From Xanthomarina sp. F2636L (GTDB lineage Bacteria; Bacteroidota; Bacteroidia; Flavobacteriales; Flavobacteriaceae), in contig NZ_JAPMLM010000055.1 of assembly GCF_026410195.1 (NCBI RefSeq), forward strand, positions 1 through 64,000: a stretch of 64,000 bases of DNA. Reading direction: 5' to 3'. Below, in pieces: positions 45,398-52,656 of the stretch (position 1 is its first letter; each line of letters begins with the position of its first letter). The notes beneath the pieces are model-generated. The model saw only the letters and a program-made list of their open reading frames with translations. It was not told where the DNA came from and made no database searches. A program made the translations under genes and the position numbers.

Positions 45398-45482
45398 GGA
45401 GAGTTGCCAGAGTGGTTAATGGAGCAGTTTGCTAAACTGTCGACGGGTAACTGTCGCGTGGGTTCGAATCCCACACTCTCCG
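45398..45482 (+). tRNA. tRNA-Ser (anticodon GCT)
   Basis: 85 nt. Acceptor GGAGAGT pairs ACTCTCC with discriminator G. The anticodon stem-loop CAGTTTGCTAAACTG shows GCT, reading AGC/AGU. The long variable arm (CGACGGGTAACTGTCG) and T arm GTGGGTTCGAATCCCAC are typical of serine. CCA is not encoded. Confidence 0.97.
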
Positions 45483-45513
45483 CAATTTTATAGATTAAAA
45501 CAGATAACTGTTT

Positions 45514-45588
45514 CGGGGTGTAGCGTAGCCCGGTTATCGCGCCGCGTTTGGGACGCGGAGGTCGCAGGTTCGAATCCTGCCACCCCGA
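45514..45588 (+). tRNA. tRNA-Pro (anticodon TGG)
   Basis: 75 nt. Acceptor CGGGGTG/CACCCCG with discriminator A. Anticodon loop in CCGCGTTTGGGACGCGG shows TGG. T arm GCAGGTTCGAATCCTGC. CCA is not encoded. 31 nt after tRNA-Ser in the same transcript. Confidence 0.97.
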
Positions 45589-45603
45589 CAAAATTAGAGT
45601 TAC

Positions 45604-45677
45604 GGGCTCGTAGCTCAGCTGGATAGAGCACCTCCCTTCTAAGGAGGCGGTCACAGGTTCGAATCCTGTCGGGCTCA
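45604..45677 (+). tRNA. tRNA-Arg (anticodon TCT)
   Basis: 74 nt. Anticodon loop CCTCCCTTCTAAGGAGG shows TCT, reading AGA. T arm ACAGGTTCGAATCCTGT. Acceptor GGGCTCG pairs CGGGCTC with two G-U pairs (positions 2-71 and 5-68). Discriminator A; CCA not encoded. Confidence 0.95.
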
Positions 45678-45679
45678 CA

Positions 45680-45713
45680 AAAAGCTTCACTAGAAATAGT
45701 GAGGCTTTTTTGT
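45680..45713 (+). terminator. Terminator of the tRNA operon
   Basis: AAAAGCTTCACTA (45680-45692) pairs with TAGTGAGGCTTTT (45697-45709) across GAAA, followed by TTGTTTT. It starts 3 nt after tRNA-Arg. Confidence 0.9.
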
Positions 45714-45836
45714 TTTAATAAGTTTCTAATTTTTTAAAAAGAAACTATAACATAAATTACCCGATAGTAGGTGTTTTTTTAATCCTTCTAAAAAAATTAT
45801 TTATGAAGTGATTATTTTAATTAGCGTGGGGAAATA

Positions 45837-45874
45837 GAAAGTGCTTGCAGATATGTTTTTTTTGCAGGCCTTTC
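45837..45874 (-). terminator. Probable terminator of the HAD gene
   Basis: GAAAGTGCTTGCA (45837-45849) pairs with TGCAGGCCTTTC (45863-45874) with one bulge and one wobble, 5 nt after the minus-strand stop. The U tract on that strand is poor, so confidence is limited. Confidence 0.45.
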
Positions 45875-45878
45875 TTTA

Positions 45879-46535
45879 TTATAGAAGCAATTTAGCACGA
45901 TTATAACTAATCTCTTTAAAATCGTTTATAACATGGTTTGCCTTGCTATAATCTTGATTTTTAGAATGAATACTTTTATAGCCAACACAAAATATGCCGG
46001 CAGCATGAGCTGCTTGAATGCCATTGGTAGAATCTTCAATTACCAAGCAATTATTTTTATGATACCCACTAACTGCAGCTGCTTTAATAAAAATTTCAGG
46101 ATGTGGTTTAGAAGCTTTTAAATCGGCTCCACTTAACTTAGCGAGAAAATATGGATCTAAATCAAAGCGGGTAAAAACACTTTCTATAGTTCCCATAGAA
46201 GCAGATGATGCTAAAACTAGTGTTAAGCCATTTTCATGATACTCTTTAATTAGATCTAAAACACCATCTAGAAGTTGTAAATCAGGGTCGTTTTTAAATA
46301 AATCTTTGAATATATTTCTCTTTGCTTTTACTAAATCTTCAGGATTATTTTTAAGACTAAAATGAGTACATAGATTTCTACAAACATTTATGGTAGATTG
46401 TCCCGTAAACGATTGATAATGGGCTTCGCTTACATCAATTTTAAATTGATTAAACATGCCATAATAGGCTTTATGATGTAAAGGTTCTGTATCTACAATA
46501 ACCCCATCCATGTCGAATAATACAGCTTTTAACAT
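45879..46535 (-). CDS. HAD hydrolase, beta-phosphoglucomutase-like
   Basis: 218 residues. Motif I FDMDGVIVDTEPLHHKAY (Asp at 8 and 10) with the C1 cap after it; motif II LASSAS; motif III lysine in DLKASKPHPE; motif IV VIEDSTNGIQAAHAAG. The second Asp and the SKPHPEIF stretch fit the beta-PGM/phosphatase-like subfamily. Substrate unknown; a sugar phosphate is likely. Separate from the THUMP-like methyltransferase by 31 nt. A -7 element overlaps the upstream region. Confidence 0.9.
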   Translation of the reverse strand: MLKAVLFDMDGVIVDTEPLHHKAYYGMFNQFKIDVSEAHYQSFTGQSTINVCRNLCTHFSLKNNPEDLVKAKRNIFKDLFKNDPDLQLLDGVLDLIKEYHENGLTLVLASSASMGTIESVFTRFDLDPYFLAKLSGADLKASKPHPEIFIKAAAVSGYHKNNCLVIEDSTNGIQAAHAAGIFCVGYKSIHSKNQDYSKANHVINDFKEISYNRAKLLL

Positions 46536-46549
46536 GTGTGATTTTTTTT

Positions 46550-46557
46550 CAAAGATA
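46550..46557 (-). promoter_or_regulatory. -7 element of the HAD gene
   Basis: TATCTTTG on the minus strand matches TAnnTTTG, predicting a leader of about 8 nt. No -33 TTG. Confidence 0.35.
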
Positions 46558-46566
46558 CTGAAGCTT

Positions 46567-47757
46567 TCATTTTTTAGATAATTTAGAACAAATAACTAGT
46601 AATTTCTCATCCTTTAAATTTGTAGTAGCAAAAATATACGTGTTTCCTCCATCTTTTATACCAAGCTTTTTTCTAATATTTTCTACAGGTTCTGGGAAAT
46701 TTCTTGTCGTTATGTTCGCTTTACTAATTTTAGTTTTTTTGAATTGCTTTTTATTATACGGTATAATTTGTTCAATTTTAAAAGACCTTCCGGGAAACTC
46801 AATCTCTTCGTTAGATGTATATAAATGGGAATGCTGATGTAGTTTTTTTAATTGAAATTGTTCTGATACACTATTAAATCCTCCAGATTTTAAAATGGCC
46901 AAATTTGGTTCAAAAAGATAGTATAGTGGTAGACTATATTCAGTTTCAGCAATAGATTCTTTATTAAAGTTAAAATTGAAATACTCTTTCTTAGCATTAG
47001 TAATATTTACTGTGTTAATAAGAATATCGTTTTCAATAGCATCTTTCTCTAAAATCCAAAGCAATTCTTTTACTTCATTATTTACTGCAACAACATGGAT
47101 TGATTTTACGTGTTTTAATTCGTTTATTCCAATAGAAACATCGAGTAATGGCGATGTTTTTACCAGAATCCCTTTAGAATGCTCGAATAATAAATCTAGA
47201 TGTTCTGGCACGTTTGGTAGACAATCGTTCAAAAAAAACACTTTTCCTTTGCTATCATGCCTTCTTGAAGGGTCTAAATAAATCCAATCGAAATTTGAAT
47301 TCGTATTTTTTAAGAAAGAAATACCATCTACAGCAACTGTATTGATGTTTTTAACGTTTAATTGCTTAAAATTATGTGTTACAATCTGAGAGAGTTTGCT
47401 GTTTATTTCACAATGCGTAACAGTTTTAAAGCTTTTCGAAAAATAAAAGCAATCTACACCAAAGCCTCCAGTTAAATCGATTAAGGTGTTTCCTGAGATA
47501 AGACCGGCTTTATAATCTGCTGTTATTTCAGAAGAGGTTTGTTCAATATTTAATTTGTTTGGATAATAAATATTTGGCGTTTCAAACCAGGTTGGAAGTT
47601 TTTTAAAACAGCGTTTTTTTGCTTCAATTTGTTCAATCAGAACTTTAATATCTACTTGTAAATTTTGGTGTTTCTTTAGTACTAAAGTTGCTGTATCAGC
47701 ATGTAAGTTGTTGTTTATAAATAACTGACTGTCAATATTTAAAATGCTTTCGTTCAA
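46567..47757 (-). CDS. Class I SAM methyltransferase with THUMP-like domain
   Basis: 396 residues. The SAM motif IDLTGGFGVDCFYFSKSF is near residue 92, and a methyltransferase acidic motif IYLDPSRRHDSKGKVFFL near 160. The C-terminal about 60 residues (SKANITTRNFPEPVENIRKKLGIKDGGNTYIFAT) form the THUMP-like domain that gives the family its name. Such proteins are related to RNA methyltransferases; the RNA target is unknown. It is 6 nt downstream of the AI-2E-type gene in a long minus-strand operon. Confidence 0.85.
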   Translation of the reverse strand: MNESILNIDSQLFINNNLHADTATLVLKKHQNLQVDIKVLIEQIEAKKRCFKKLPTWFETPNIYYPNKLNIEQTSSEITADYKAGLISGNTLIDLTGGFGVDCFYFSKSFKTVTHCEINSKLSQIVTHNFKQLNVKNINTVAVDGISFLKNTNSNFDWIYLDPSRRHDSKGKVFFLNDCLPNVPEHLDLLFEHSKGILVKTSPLLDVSIGINELKHVKSIHVVAVNNEVKELLWILEKDAIENDILINTVNITNAKKEYFNFNFNKESIAETEYSLPLYYLFEPNLAILKSGGFNSVSEQFQLKKLHQHSHLYTSNEEIEFPGRSFKIEQIIPYNKKQFKKTKISKANITTRNFPEPVENIRKKLGIKDGGNTYIFATTNLKDEKLLVICSKLSKK

Positions 47758-47763
47758 AGTTTT

Positions 47764-48855
47764 TTATAAATCTTTTGTTAGTCCTTGAACAAGTTTGTTT
47801 TCAGATAAGAATTCTTTTAAAATTACTTTTAAGGCTGTATAGGTTGGTATGGCAATAATCATTCCTACAATACCAAATAATAAACCAGCTATAATAATAA
47901 CTAAAAATATTTCTAAAGGGTGAGATTTTACACTTTTCGAGAAAATTAGTGGCTGACTAATAAAATTGTCAATTAATTGTCCAATTATAATGACAACTAG
48001 CACATATAGAGTTTCGGGTAAAATAATTTCACTAAAACTTTGGCCTAAATTACTGGTCATAGTCAATAAAATCATAATGCAACCTCCAATTAATGGACCT
48101 AAATATGGGATTAGATTAATTAAAGCGCATAGAAATGCAATAACAACAGCATTTTCCACACCAACAAATAAAAGCCCAATGGTATAAATTAAAAACAATA
48201 TAGAAATTTGAAATACCAAGCCAACAAAGTATCGTGATAATAAGTTTTTAATTTTGTATATGGAACTCTTTAAACGAGTTTCTTTATTATCTGGAATAAG
48301 TGTCATCAAGCCGTTTTCAAATAGCTTGCTGTCTTTTAAAAAGAAAAATGATATAAAAATTACCGAAAACAAGCCCATACTAAAGCTTCCTAGACCGCTA
48401 ACTACAGAATTTAAAAATTCAGGAATAACAGAAAAATCTATTTTTGAAAGCAGACTGGAACTGGCTAGAGGATCTTCGTCTACAGCTAACTCTCCAAGGT
48501 TATAATGAGTGATAAACTCTGTGTAAAGCCCTTTAATATTACCTTGAAGTTTATCAATATTTAATAAAGATAAATTTTGTCCTTGTTCAACTATTAATGG
48601 TATAAATAAGCCAATTAGACCAACAATAACACCTATTAATAGGATCATGGTAATAACAACAGCCAATAAATTATTGAATTTTAAACGATCTCTTAAAAAT
48701 CCTACAATAGGTCTTCCTGTTAATGAAATAACGACAGAAATACCGATATAAACTATAACCGATTGGATTTTATATAAAAAAAATAATAAGATGCTTATAC
48801 CAATAATAGTGGCGATTGCTCTTAAAATTCCATTGGAAATATCTTTTGAATTCAT
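47764..48855 (-). CDS. AI-2E family transporter
   Basis: 363 residues with about eight transmembrane helices: an N-terminal pair (about 14-45), a third at about 60-90, then a soluble middle with four helices after 150, and closing segments near 290-340. The family motif PYLGPLIGGC is near 250 and VVIIIGQLIDNFISQPLIFSKSVKSHPLEI near 280. These permeases were named for an autoinducer-2 exporter, though most transport other compounds or ions; the substrate here is not known. 22 nt after the SPOUT methyltransferase gene. Confidence 0.9.
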   Translation of the reverse strand: MNSKDISNGILRAIATIIGISILLFFLYKIQSVIVYIGISVVISLTGRPIVGFLRDRLKFNNLLAVVITMILLIGVIVGLIGLFIPLIVEQGQNLSLLNIDKLQGNIKGLYTEFITHYNLGELAVDEDPLASSSLLSKIDFSVIPEFLNSVVSGLGSFSMGLFSVIFISFFFLKDSKLFENGLMTLIPDNKETRLKSSIYKIKNLLSRYFVGLVFQISILFLIYTIGLLFVGVENAVVIAFLCALINLIPYLGPLIGGCIMILLTMTSNLGQSFSEIILPETLYVLVVIIIGQLIDNFISQPLIFSKSVKSHPLEIFLVIIIAGLLFGIVGMIIAIPTYTALKVILKEFLSENKLVQGLTKDL

Positions 48856-48877
48856 TCAACAAATATACATGATGCTT

Positions 48878-49402
48878 TTAAATGTTCAAGCGTTTATTTT
48901 TTATAGCTTGTTTTGTTATTTCGTATAAAGTAATACTTGTGGCCTGAACAACATTCATACTACTATTTTGCCCAAACATATCAATATGAATTACGGCATC
49001 TGAAAGATTTAAAACGGCTTCAGAAACTCCAAAATTTTCATCTCCAATAATTAAAGCTAATTTTTGTTCTTTTGGAAAAATATAGGTGTCTAATGATAAG
49101 CTATTGTTTGTAATTTCTAATGAAATGACATGATAGTTTTCAGATTTTAATTGCTTAATTATGTCTAGGGTGTTGTCTTTTTCTTCATAAGGCACTACTT
49201 TTTCAGTAGCCCTGGAAGTTTTGGTCATTTTTCTTCCTGAAGGAATAGGTGAGCCACAAAATATAAGTTTTTCTATACCAAAAGCATCAGCCGTTCTAAA
49301 CAAGCTTCCAATATTTGGAGCATTTGTAATATTATCGCAAACTAATATAATGGGGAATTTCTGCTTGCTAAACTGGGAGTTATAGTGGGTGAGTTGTTTC
49401 AC
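48878..49402 (-). CDS. TrmH-family (SPOUT) RNA methyltransferase
   Basis: 174 residues. SPOUT fold motifs: motif 1 NITNAPNIGSLFRTADAFG (N-x3-G-x3-RTA), motif 2 LALIIGDENFGVSEAVL and motif 3 IDMFGQNSSMNVVQATSITLYE. No N-terminal substrate-binding domain, as in the small RNA 2'-O-methyltransferases such as TrmL or TrmH-like. The rRNA or tRNA position modified is not identifiable. The length is about 170, typical for the short branch. It precedes the AI-2E gene and follows the DUF4159 gene by 6 nt. Confidence 0.9.
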   Translation of the reverse strand: MKQLTHYNSQFSKQKFPIILVCDNITNAPNIGSLFRTADAFGIEKLIFCGSPIPSGRKMTKTSRATEKVVPYEEKDNTLDIIKQLKSENYHVISLEITNNSLSLDTYIFPKEQKLALIIGDENFGVSEAVLNLSDAVIHIDMFGQNSSMNVVQATSITLYEITKQAIKNKRLNI

Positions 49403-49408
49403 AGGGTG

Positions 49409-50056
49409 TTAATTTTCAAAGGCGTACTTTATAATGTTAGCTCCCATTTTTAGAGCTTTTTCTCTTACATCTGCTGGGTCATTATGGACAGCCTCGTCTT
49501 CCCAGCCATCCCCTAGATCGCTTTCAAAGGTAAATAATAAAACCAATCTGTTTTCAAAGAAAATTCCAAAAGCTTGTGGTCTATCTCCATCGTGTTCATG
49601 TATTTTAGGTAAACCTTTTGGAAATGGATAAGCAATGCTAAAAATTGGATGGTTTGCAGGTAGCTCTGTCAGTTCTTTATCAGGAAAAACCTTTTTTAAT
49701 TCTTCAGTAATATAAGGTTGCATACCATAATTATCATCAATATGTAAAAATCCTCCAGAAATTAAATAATTTCTAAGGTTTTCTACATCTTCTTCATCGA
49801 AAAAAACATTTCCATGACCTGTCATGTGTATAAAAGGATATTGAAAAATGTCCGAACTACCCGTTTCAACTGTTTCAGGTTTTGGATCGATTTTGGTTTG
49901 AATATTAGAATTGCAAAAAGCTATTAAATTTGGTAAAGCTGTAGGATTTCCGTACCAATCTCCACCACCTTTATATTTTAATACAGCTATTTCTTGTGAA
50001 AATACAATTAAAGAAAAAAGAGAAAAGAATAAAGAAAAAAAATGTGTTTTATTCAT
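49409..50056 (-). CDS. DUF4159 domain protein, secreted
   Basis: 215 residues with a signal peptide MNKTHFFSLFFSLFSLIVFS, cut near SQE. The mature part is the DUF4159 domain: AVLKYKGGGDWYGNPTALPNLI, PFIHMTGHGNVFFDEEDVENLRNYLISGGFLHIDDNYG, and a C-terminal FTFESDLGDGWEDEAVHND. The domain has an alpha/beta ThuA/GATase-like core; its enzymatic role is not known. The periplasmic location comes from the leader. Part of the operon running from the parvulin gene to the THUMP-like gene. Confidence 0.88.
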   Translation of the reverse strand: MNKTHFFSLFFSLFSLIVFSQEIAVLKYKGGGDWYGNPTALPNLIAFCNSNIQTKIDPKPETVETGSSDIFQYPFIHMTGHGNVFFDEEDVENLRNYLISGGFLHIDDNYGMQPYITEELKKVFPDKELTELPANHPIFSIAYPFPKGLPKIHEHDGDRPQAFGIFFENRLVLLFTFESDLGDGWEDEAVHNDPADVREKALKMGANIIKYAFEN

Positions 50057-50092
50057 GTCTGTATAAGGTAATTGAAATTGTTAAGCTTATTT

Positions 50093-50800
50093 TTAAGATT
50101 CATTTACAAAAGCTACCGAATGGCAAGCAACTATGGCTGCTGTTTCAGTTCTAAGTCTTGTGTTTCCCAAAGTTACAGGAATAAAATGAGATTGGATAGC
50201 TTGCTCGATTTCTTTAACACTAAAATCGCCTTCAGGTCCAATTAGAATAGTAATGTCTTGGTTTGGTATAATTTCAGTCTTTAAAGATTTTTTATCTGTT
50301 TCTTCGCAATGGGCAATAAATTTTTGTCCCGAAATGGATTGCTCAATAAAATCCTGATATGGAATAGCATTATAAAGTTTGGGCATATAACACGAAAGAG
50401 ATTGTTTCATAGCAGCTTGAAGAATTTTCTCAAACCGTTCTATTTTAATTACTTTTCTTTCGCTGTTATCACAAATAATAGGAGTGATGCTGTCGATGCC
50501 TATTTCAGTGGCTTTTTCAAGAAACCATTCGTATCTATCATTCATTTTTGTTGGTGCTACCACTAGATGAACTTGATAACTTCTCTTTGCTTGTAATGTT
50601 TTTTCAGTAATAGTTGCCATGCAATTTTTAATGTCAGCAACAATTATTTTAGCAGTAAAAAGCCAACCAAACCCATTGGTGATATGCAAGATGTCTCCTT
50701 CAGATTTTCGCAAAACTTTTACAATATGTCTGCTTTCTTCCTTTGGAAAAATTATTTGTGTTGCTTCTTCTGTAATATCTGGATTATAAAATAATTGCAT
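50093..50800 (-). CDS. rsmE: 16S rRNA (uracil1498-N3)-methyltransferase RsmE
   Basis: 235 residues. SPOUT methyltransferase for U1498. Start MQLFYNPDITEEATQIIFPKEESRHIVKVLRKSEGD is the PUA-like N-terminal domain; the C-terminal domain has APTKMNDRYEWFLEKATEIGIDSI, TILIGPEGDFSVKEIEQA and TLGNTRLRTETAAI, which form the SAM knot. All residues are in place. ATG overlaps the upstream stop by one base (TAATG), so it is coupled to the parvulin gene. Confidence 0.95.
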   Translation of the reverse strand: MQLFYNPDITEEATQIIFPKEESRHIVKVLRKSEGDILHITNGFGWLFTAKIIVADIKNCMATITEKTLQAKRSYQVHLVVAPTKMNDRYEWFLEKATEIGIDSITPIICDNSERKVIKIERFEKILQAAMKQSLSCYMPKLYNAIPYQDFIEQSISGQKFIAHCEETDKKSLKTEIIPNQDITILIGPEGDFSVKEIEQAIQSHFIPVTLGNTRLRTETAAIVACHSVAFVNES

Positions 50801-51429
50801 TAATGTCTTGGCTCTACTATTTTTAAAACTTTAATCTCCTTAATTTCTTTTGGTTGATATGTATTAAGAATAATGTAATACAATCCTTTGTCATCATTTT
50901 CTAAGGTATACAGTTCTTTTTCAATATATTGGTTTTCAGTAACATCTACACTAAAAAACAGCGACATATCTTCTTTTGTTAGCCATCCAGTATCTCCACC
51001 ACGTGTGGCATTGTCGGCATCTGAGTATTTTTTAGCTAAAAAGTCAAAAGGAGAACCTTTATCATAAGCCGAAATAATTTGGTTTATGGTTGCCTGTATA
51101 CTTGAAGCTTTCTTATTTTTTACATCCAATAAAATATAACTCAACCTATAATGTGCTATCGAATTTTTTTCTATCACTTTATAGGTGGTTTTTTCAAAAC
51201 TGTTTTGATTTGTTGTTTTTCCACCAATTGGTAGTTTAAGTAGATTTGTTGCTAAAACAGATTTATGTTTTTCTTCATTAAAAGTAATTAATTTATTGCC
51301 TTTATTTTTATTGGTTTTTAAAAATTCTTCAGCTGAAGTTGTATCCGAAATCAAATCTAAATCGGCAGTAGTTTCTTGAGCGCTTAATGTGAAAGTAATT
51401 AAGCTCAATAAAAGTATAAAATGTTTCAT
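50800..51429 (-). CDS. Secreted parvulin-type peptidyl-prolyl isomerase
   Basis: 209 residues with signal peptide MKHFILLLSLITFTLSAQ. The C-terminal half is a Rotamase domain: SIAHYRLSYILLDV, SPFDFLAKKYSDADNATRGGDTGWL, and a YYIILNTYQPKEIKEIKVLKI end. Such periplasmic isomerases help fold outer-membrane and exported proteins. The N-terminal ~90 residues are unique. First gene of the minus-strand operon with rsmE, DUF4159, TrmH-like, AI-2E and THUMP-like genes. Promoter element at 51466-51473. Confidence 0.88.
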   Translation of the reverse strand: MKHFILLLSLITFTLSAQETTADLDLISDTTSAEEFLKTNKNKGNKLITFNEEKHKSVLATNLLKLPIGGKTTNQNSFEKTTYKVIEKNSIAHYRLSYILLDVKNKKASSIQATINQIISAYDKGSPFDFLAKKYSDADNATRGGDTGWLTKEDMSLFFSVDVTENQYIEKELYTLENDDKGLYYIILNTYQPKEIKEIKVLKIVEPRH

Positions 51430-51465
51430 TGGGGGAGTTATTTATTGTTTAGTAAGACAAAAAAA

Positions 51466-51473
51466 CAAAATTA
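51466..51473 (-). promoter_or_regulatory. -7 element of the parvulin-rsmE operon
   Basis: TAATTTTG on the minus strand matches TAnnTTTG; leader about 30 nt. Confidence 0.45.
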
Positions 51474-51540
51474 TTTGATAGAATTGGCATTATTCTATAA
51501 GGTTATTAACAGAGTTTTCAATAGTTAATCTTGAAGAAAA

Positions 51541-52563
51541 TTAAATTTTTAGTCTAGCTGAAGCAGTTATGTTTTGTTCAGAAAAATTGTTTTCTAGATA
51601 TTTTAAATACCCAACAATGGCTATCATGGCAGCATTGTCGGTAGTAAATTCAAATTTAGGCACATAGGTTGTCCAACCAAATTTATTTTCACCTGCTTTT
51701 AAAGCCTGTCTAATTCCTGAATTAGCCGATACTCCTCCACCAATAGCAATATGTTTTATGCCAGTTTGTTTGGAAGCCAATTTTAATTTATCAATTAAAA
51801 TACCAATTATAGTATATTGAATAGACGCGCAAATATCGTTGATATTTTCTTTAATAAAATTTGGATTGGCTTTAGTTTCCTTTTGAATAAAATACAGAAT
51901 AGCTGTTTTTAATCCAGAAAAACTAAAATTTAAACCATCTACTTTTGGTTTGGTAAACTTAAAGGCTTTTGGATTTCCTAATTGTGCACGTTTATCTATT
52001 TCTGGTCCGGCAGGATAACCTAATCCTAAAACTTTTCCACTTTTATCATAAGCTTCCCCAACGGCATCGTCAATAGTTTCTCCTATCACTTTCATATCAA
52101 AATGATTAGAAACTTCCACTATTTGTGTATGTCCACCCGAAATTGTCATGGCTAGAAATGGAAAAGGAGGTTTGTTAAAACCCTTTTCATCTATAAAGTG
52201 AGCTAAAATATGCGCTTGCATATGGTTGACATCTATTAAGGGAATGTTTAAACCCATGGCAAGAGATTTTGCAAAAGAAGTACCTACAAGCAAGGAGCCC
52301 ATTAAACCTGGACCACGGGTAAAAGCAATGGCATGAAGTTGCTCTTTAGTAATATTTGCTTGCTTAATGGCTTGATTAACAACAGGAACAATGTTTTGTT
52401 GATGCGCTCTTGAGGCTAACTCTGGAACAACTCCGCCATACTCTTCATGGATTTTTTGACTAGCAATAATATTGCTTAAAATTTTCCCGTTATGTATTAC
52501 TGAGGCTGCAGTATCGTCGCATGATGACTCAATTCCAAGAATATAAATATTTTGTGAAGACAT
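51541..52563 (-). CDS. tsaD: tRNA N6-adenosine threonylcarbamoyltransferase TsaD
   Basis: 340 residues, the family norm. TsaD, with TsaB and TsaE, transfers threonylcarbamoyl to A37 of ANN-decoding tRNAs. ASKHA motifs: ILGIESSCDDTAASVI (N-terminal), the metal-binding H-x3-H in DVNHMQAHILAHF near 112, TISGGHTQIVEV, and IAIGGGVSANSGIR near 265. All expected motifs intact. Divergent from tamB across 93 nt. Confidence 0.97.
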   Translation of the reverse strand: MSSQNIYILGIESSCDDTAASVIHNGKILSNIIASQKIHEEYGGVVPELASRAHQQNIVPVVNQAIKQANITKEQLHAIAFTRGPGLMGSLLVGTSFAKSLAMGLNIPLIDVNHMQAHILAHFIDEKGFNKPPFPFLAMTISGGHTQIVEVSNHFDMKVIGETIDDAVGEAYDKSGKVLGLGYPAGPEIDKRAQLGNPKAFKFTKPKVDGLNFSFSGLKTAILYFIQKETKANPNFIKENINDICASIQYTIIGILIDKLKLASKQTGIKHIAIGGGVSANSGIRQALKAGENKFGWTTYVPKFEFTTDNAAMIAIVGYLKYLENNFSEQNITASARLKI

Positions 52564-52589
52564 TAGTGAATTTTAGGCACAATAATTGT

Positions 52590-52597
52590 TAATTTTG
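52590..52597 (+). promoter_or_regulatory. -7 element of tamB
   Basis: TAATTTTG matches TAnnTTTG; the predicted start is about 52604, which lies in the region of the divergent tsaD promoter. Confidence 0.5.
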
Positions 52598-52601
52598 GTT
52601 T

Positions 52602-52609
52602 CAAAGTTA
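52602..52609 (-). promoter_or_regulatory. -7 element of tsaD
   Basis: TAACTTTG on the minus strand (CAAAGTTA on the plus strand) matches TAnnTTTG; the predicted start is about 52595, a leader of about 32 nt. A -33-like TTG lies 16 nt upstream at 52626-52628. Confidence 0.5.
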
Positions 52610-52656
52610 TAACTTTAAAACGTATCAAAAAATTTTTAAAAATAGTATCTAAATTA

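Noticed and set aside
45388-45690. 100-residue minus-strand ORF across the tRNA cluster
   Set aside because: It is the antisense of three tRNA genes; strings such as GFEPVTASLEGRCS and QDSNLRPPRPK are typical spurious translations of tRNA genes.
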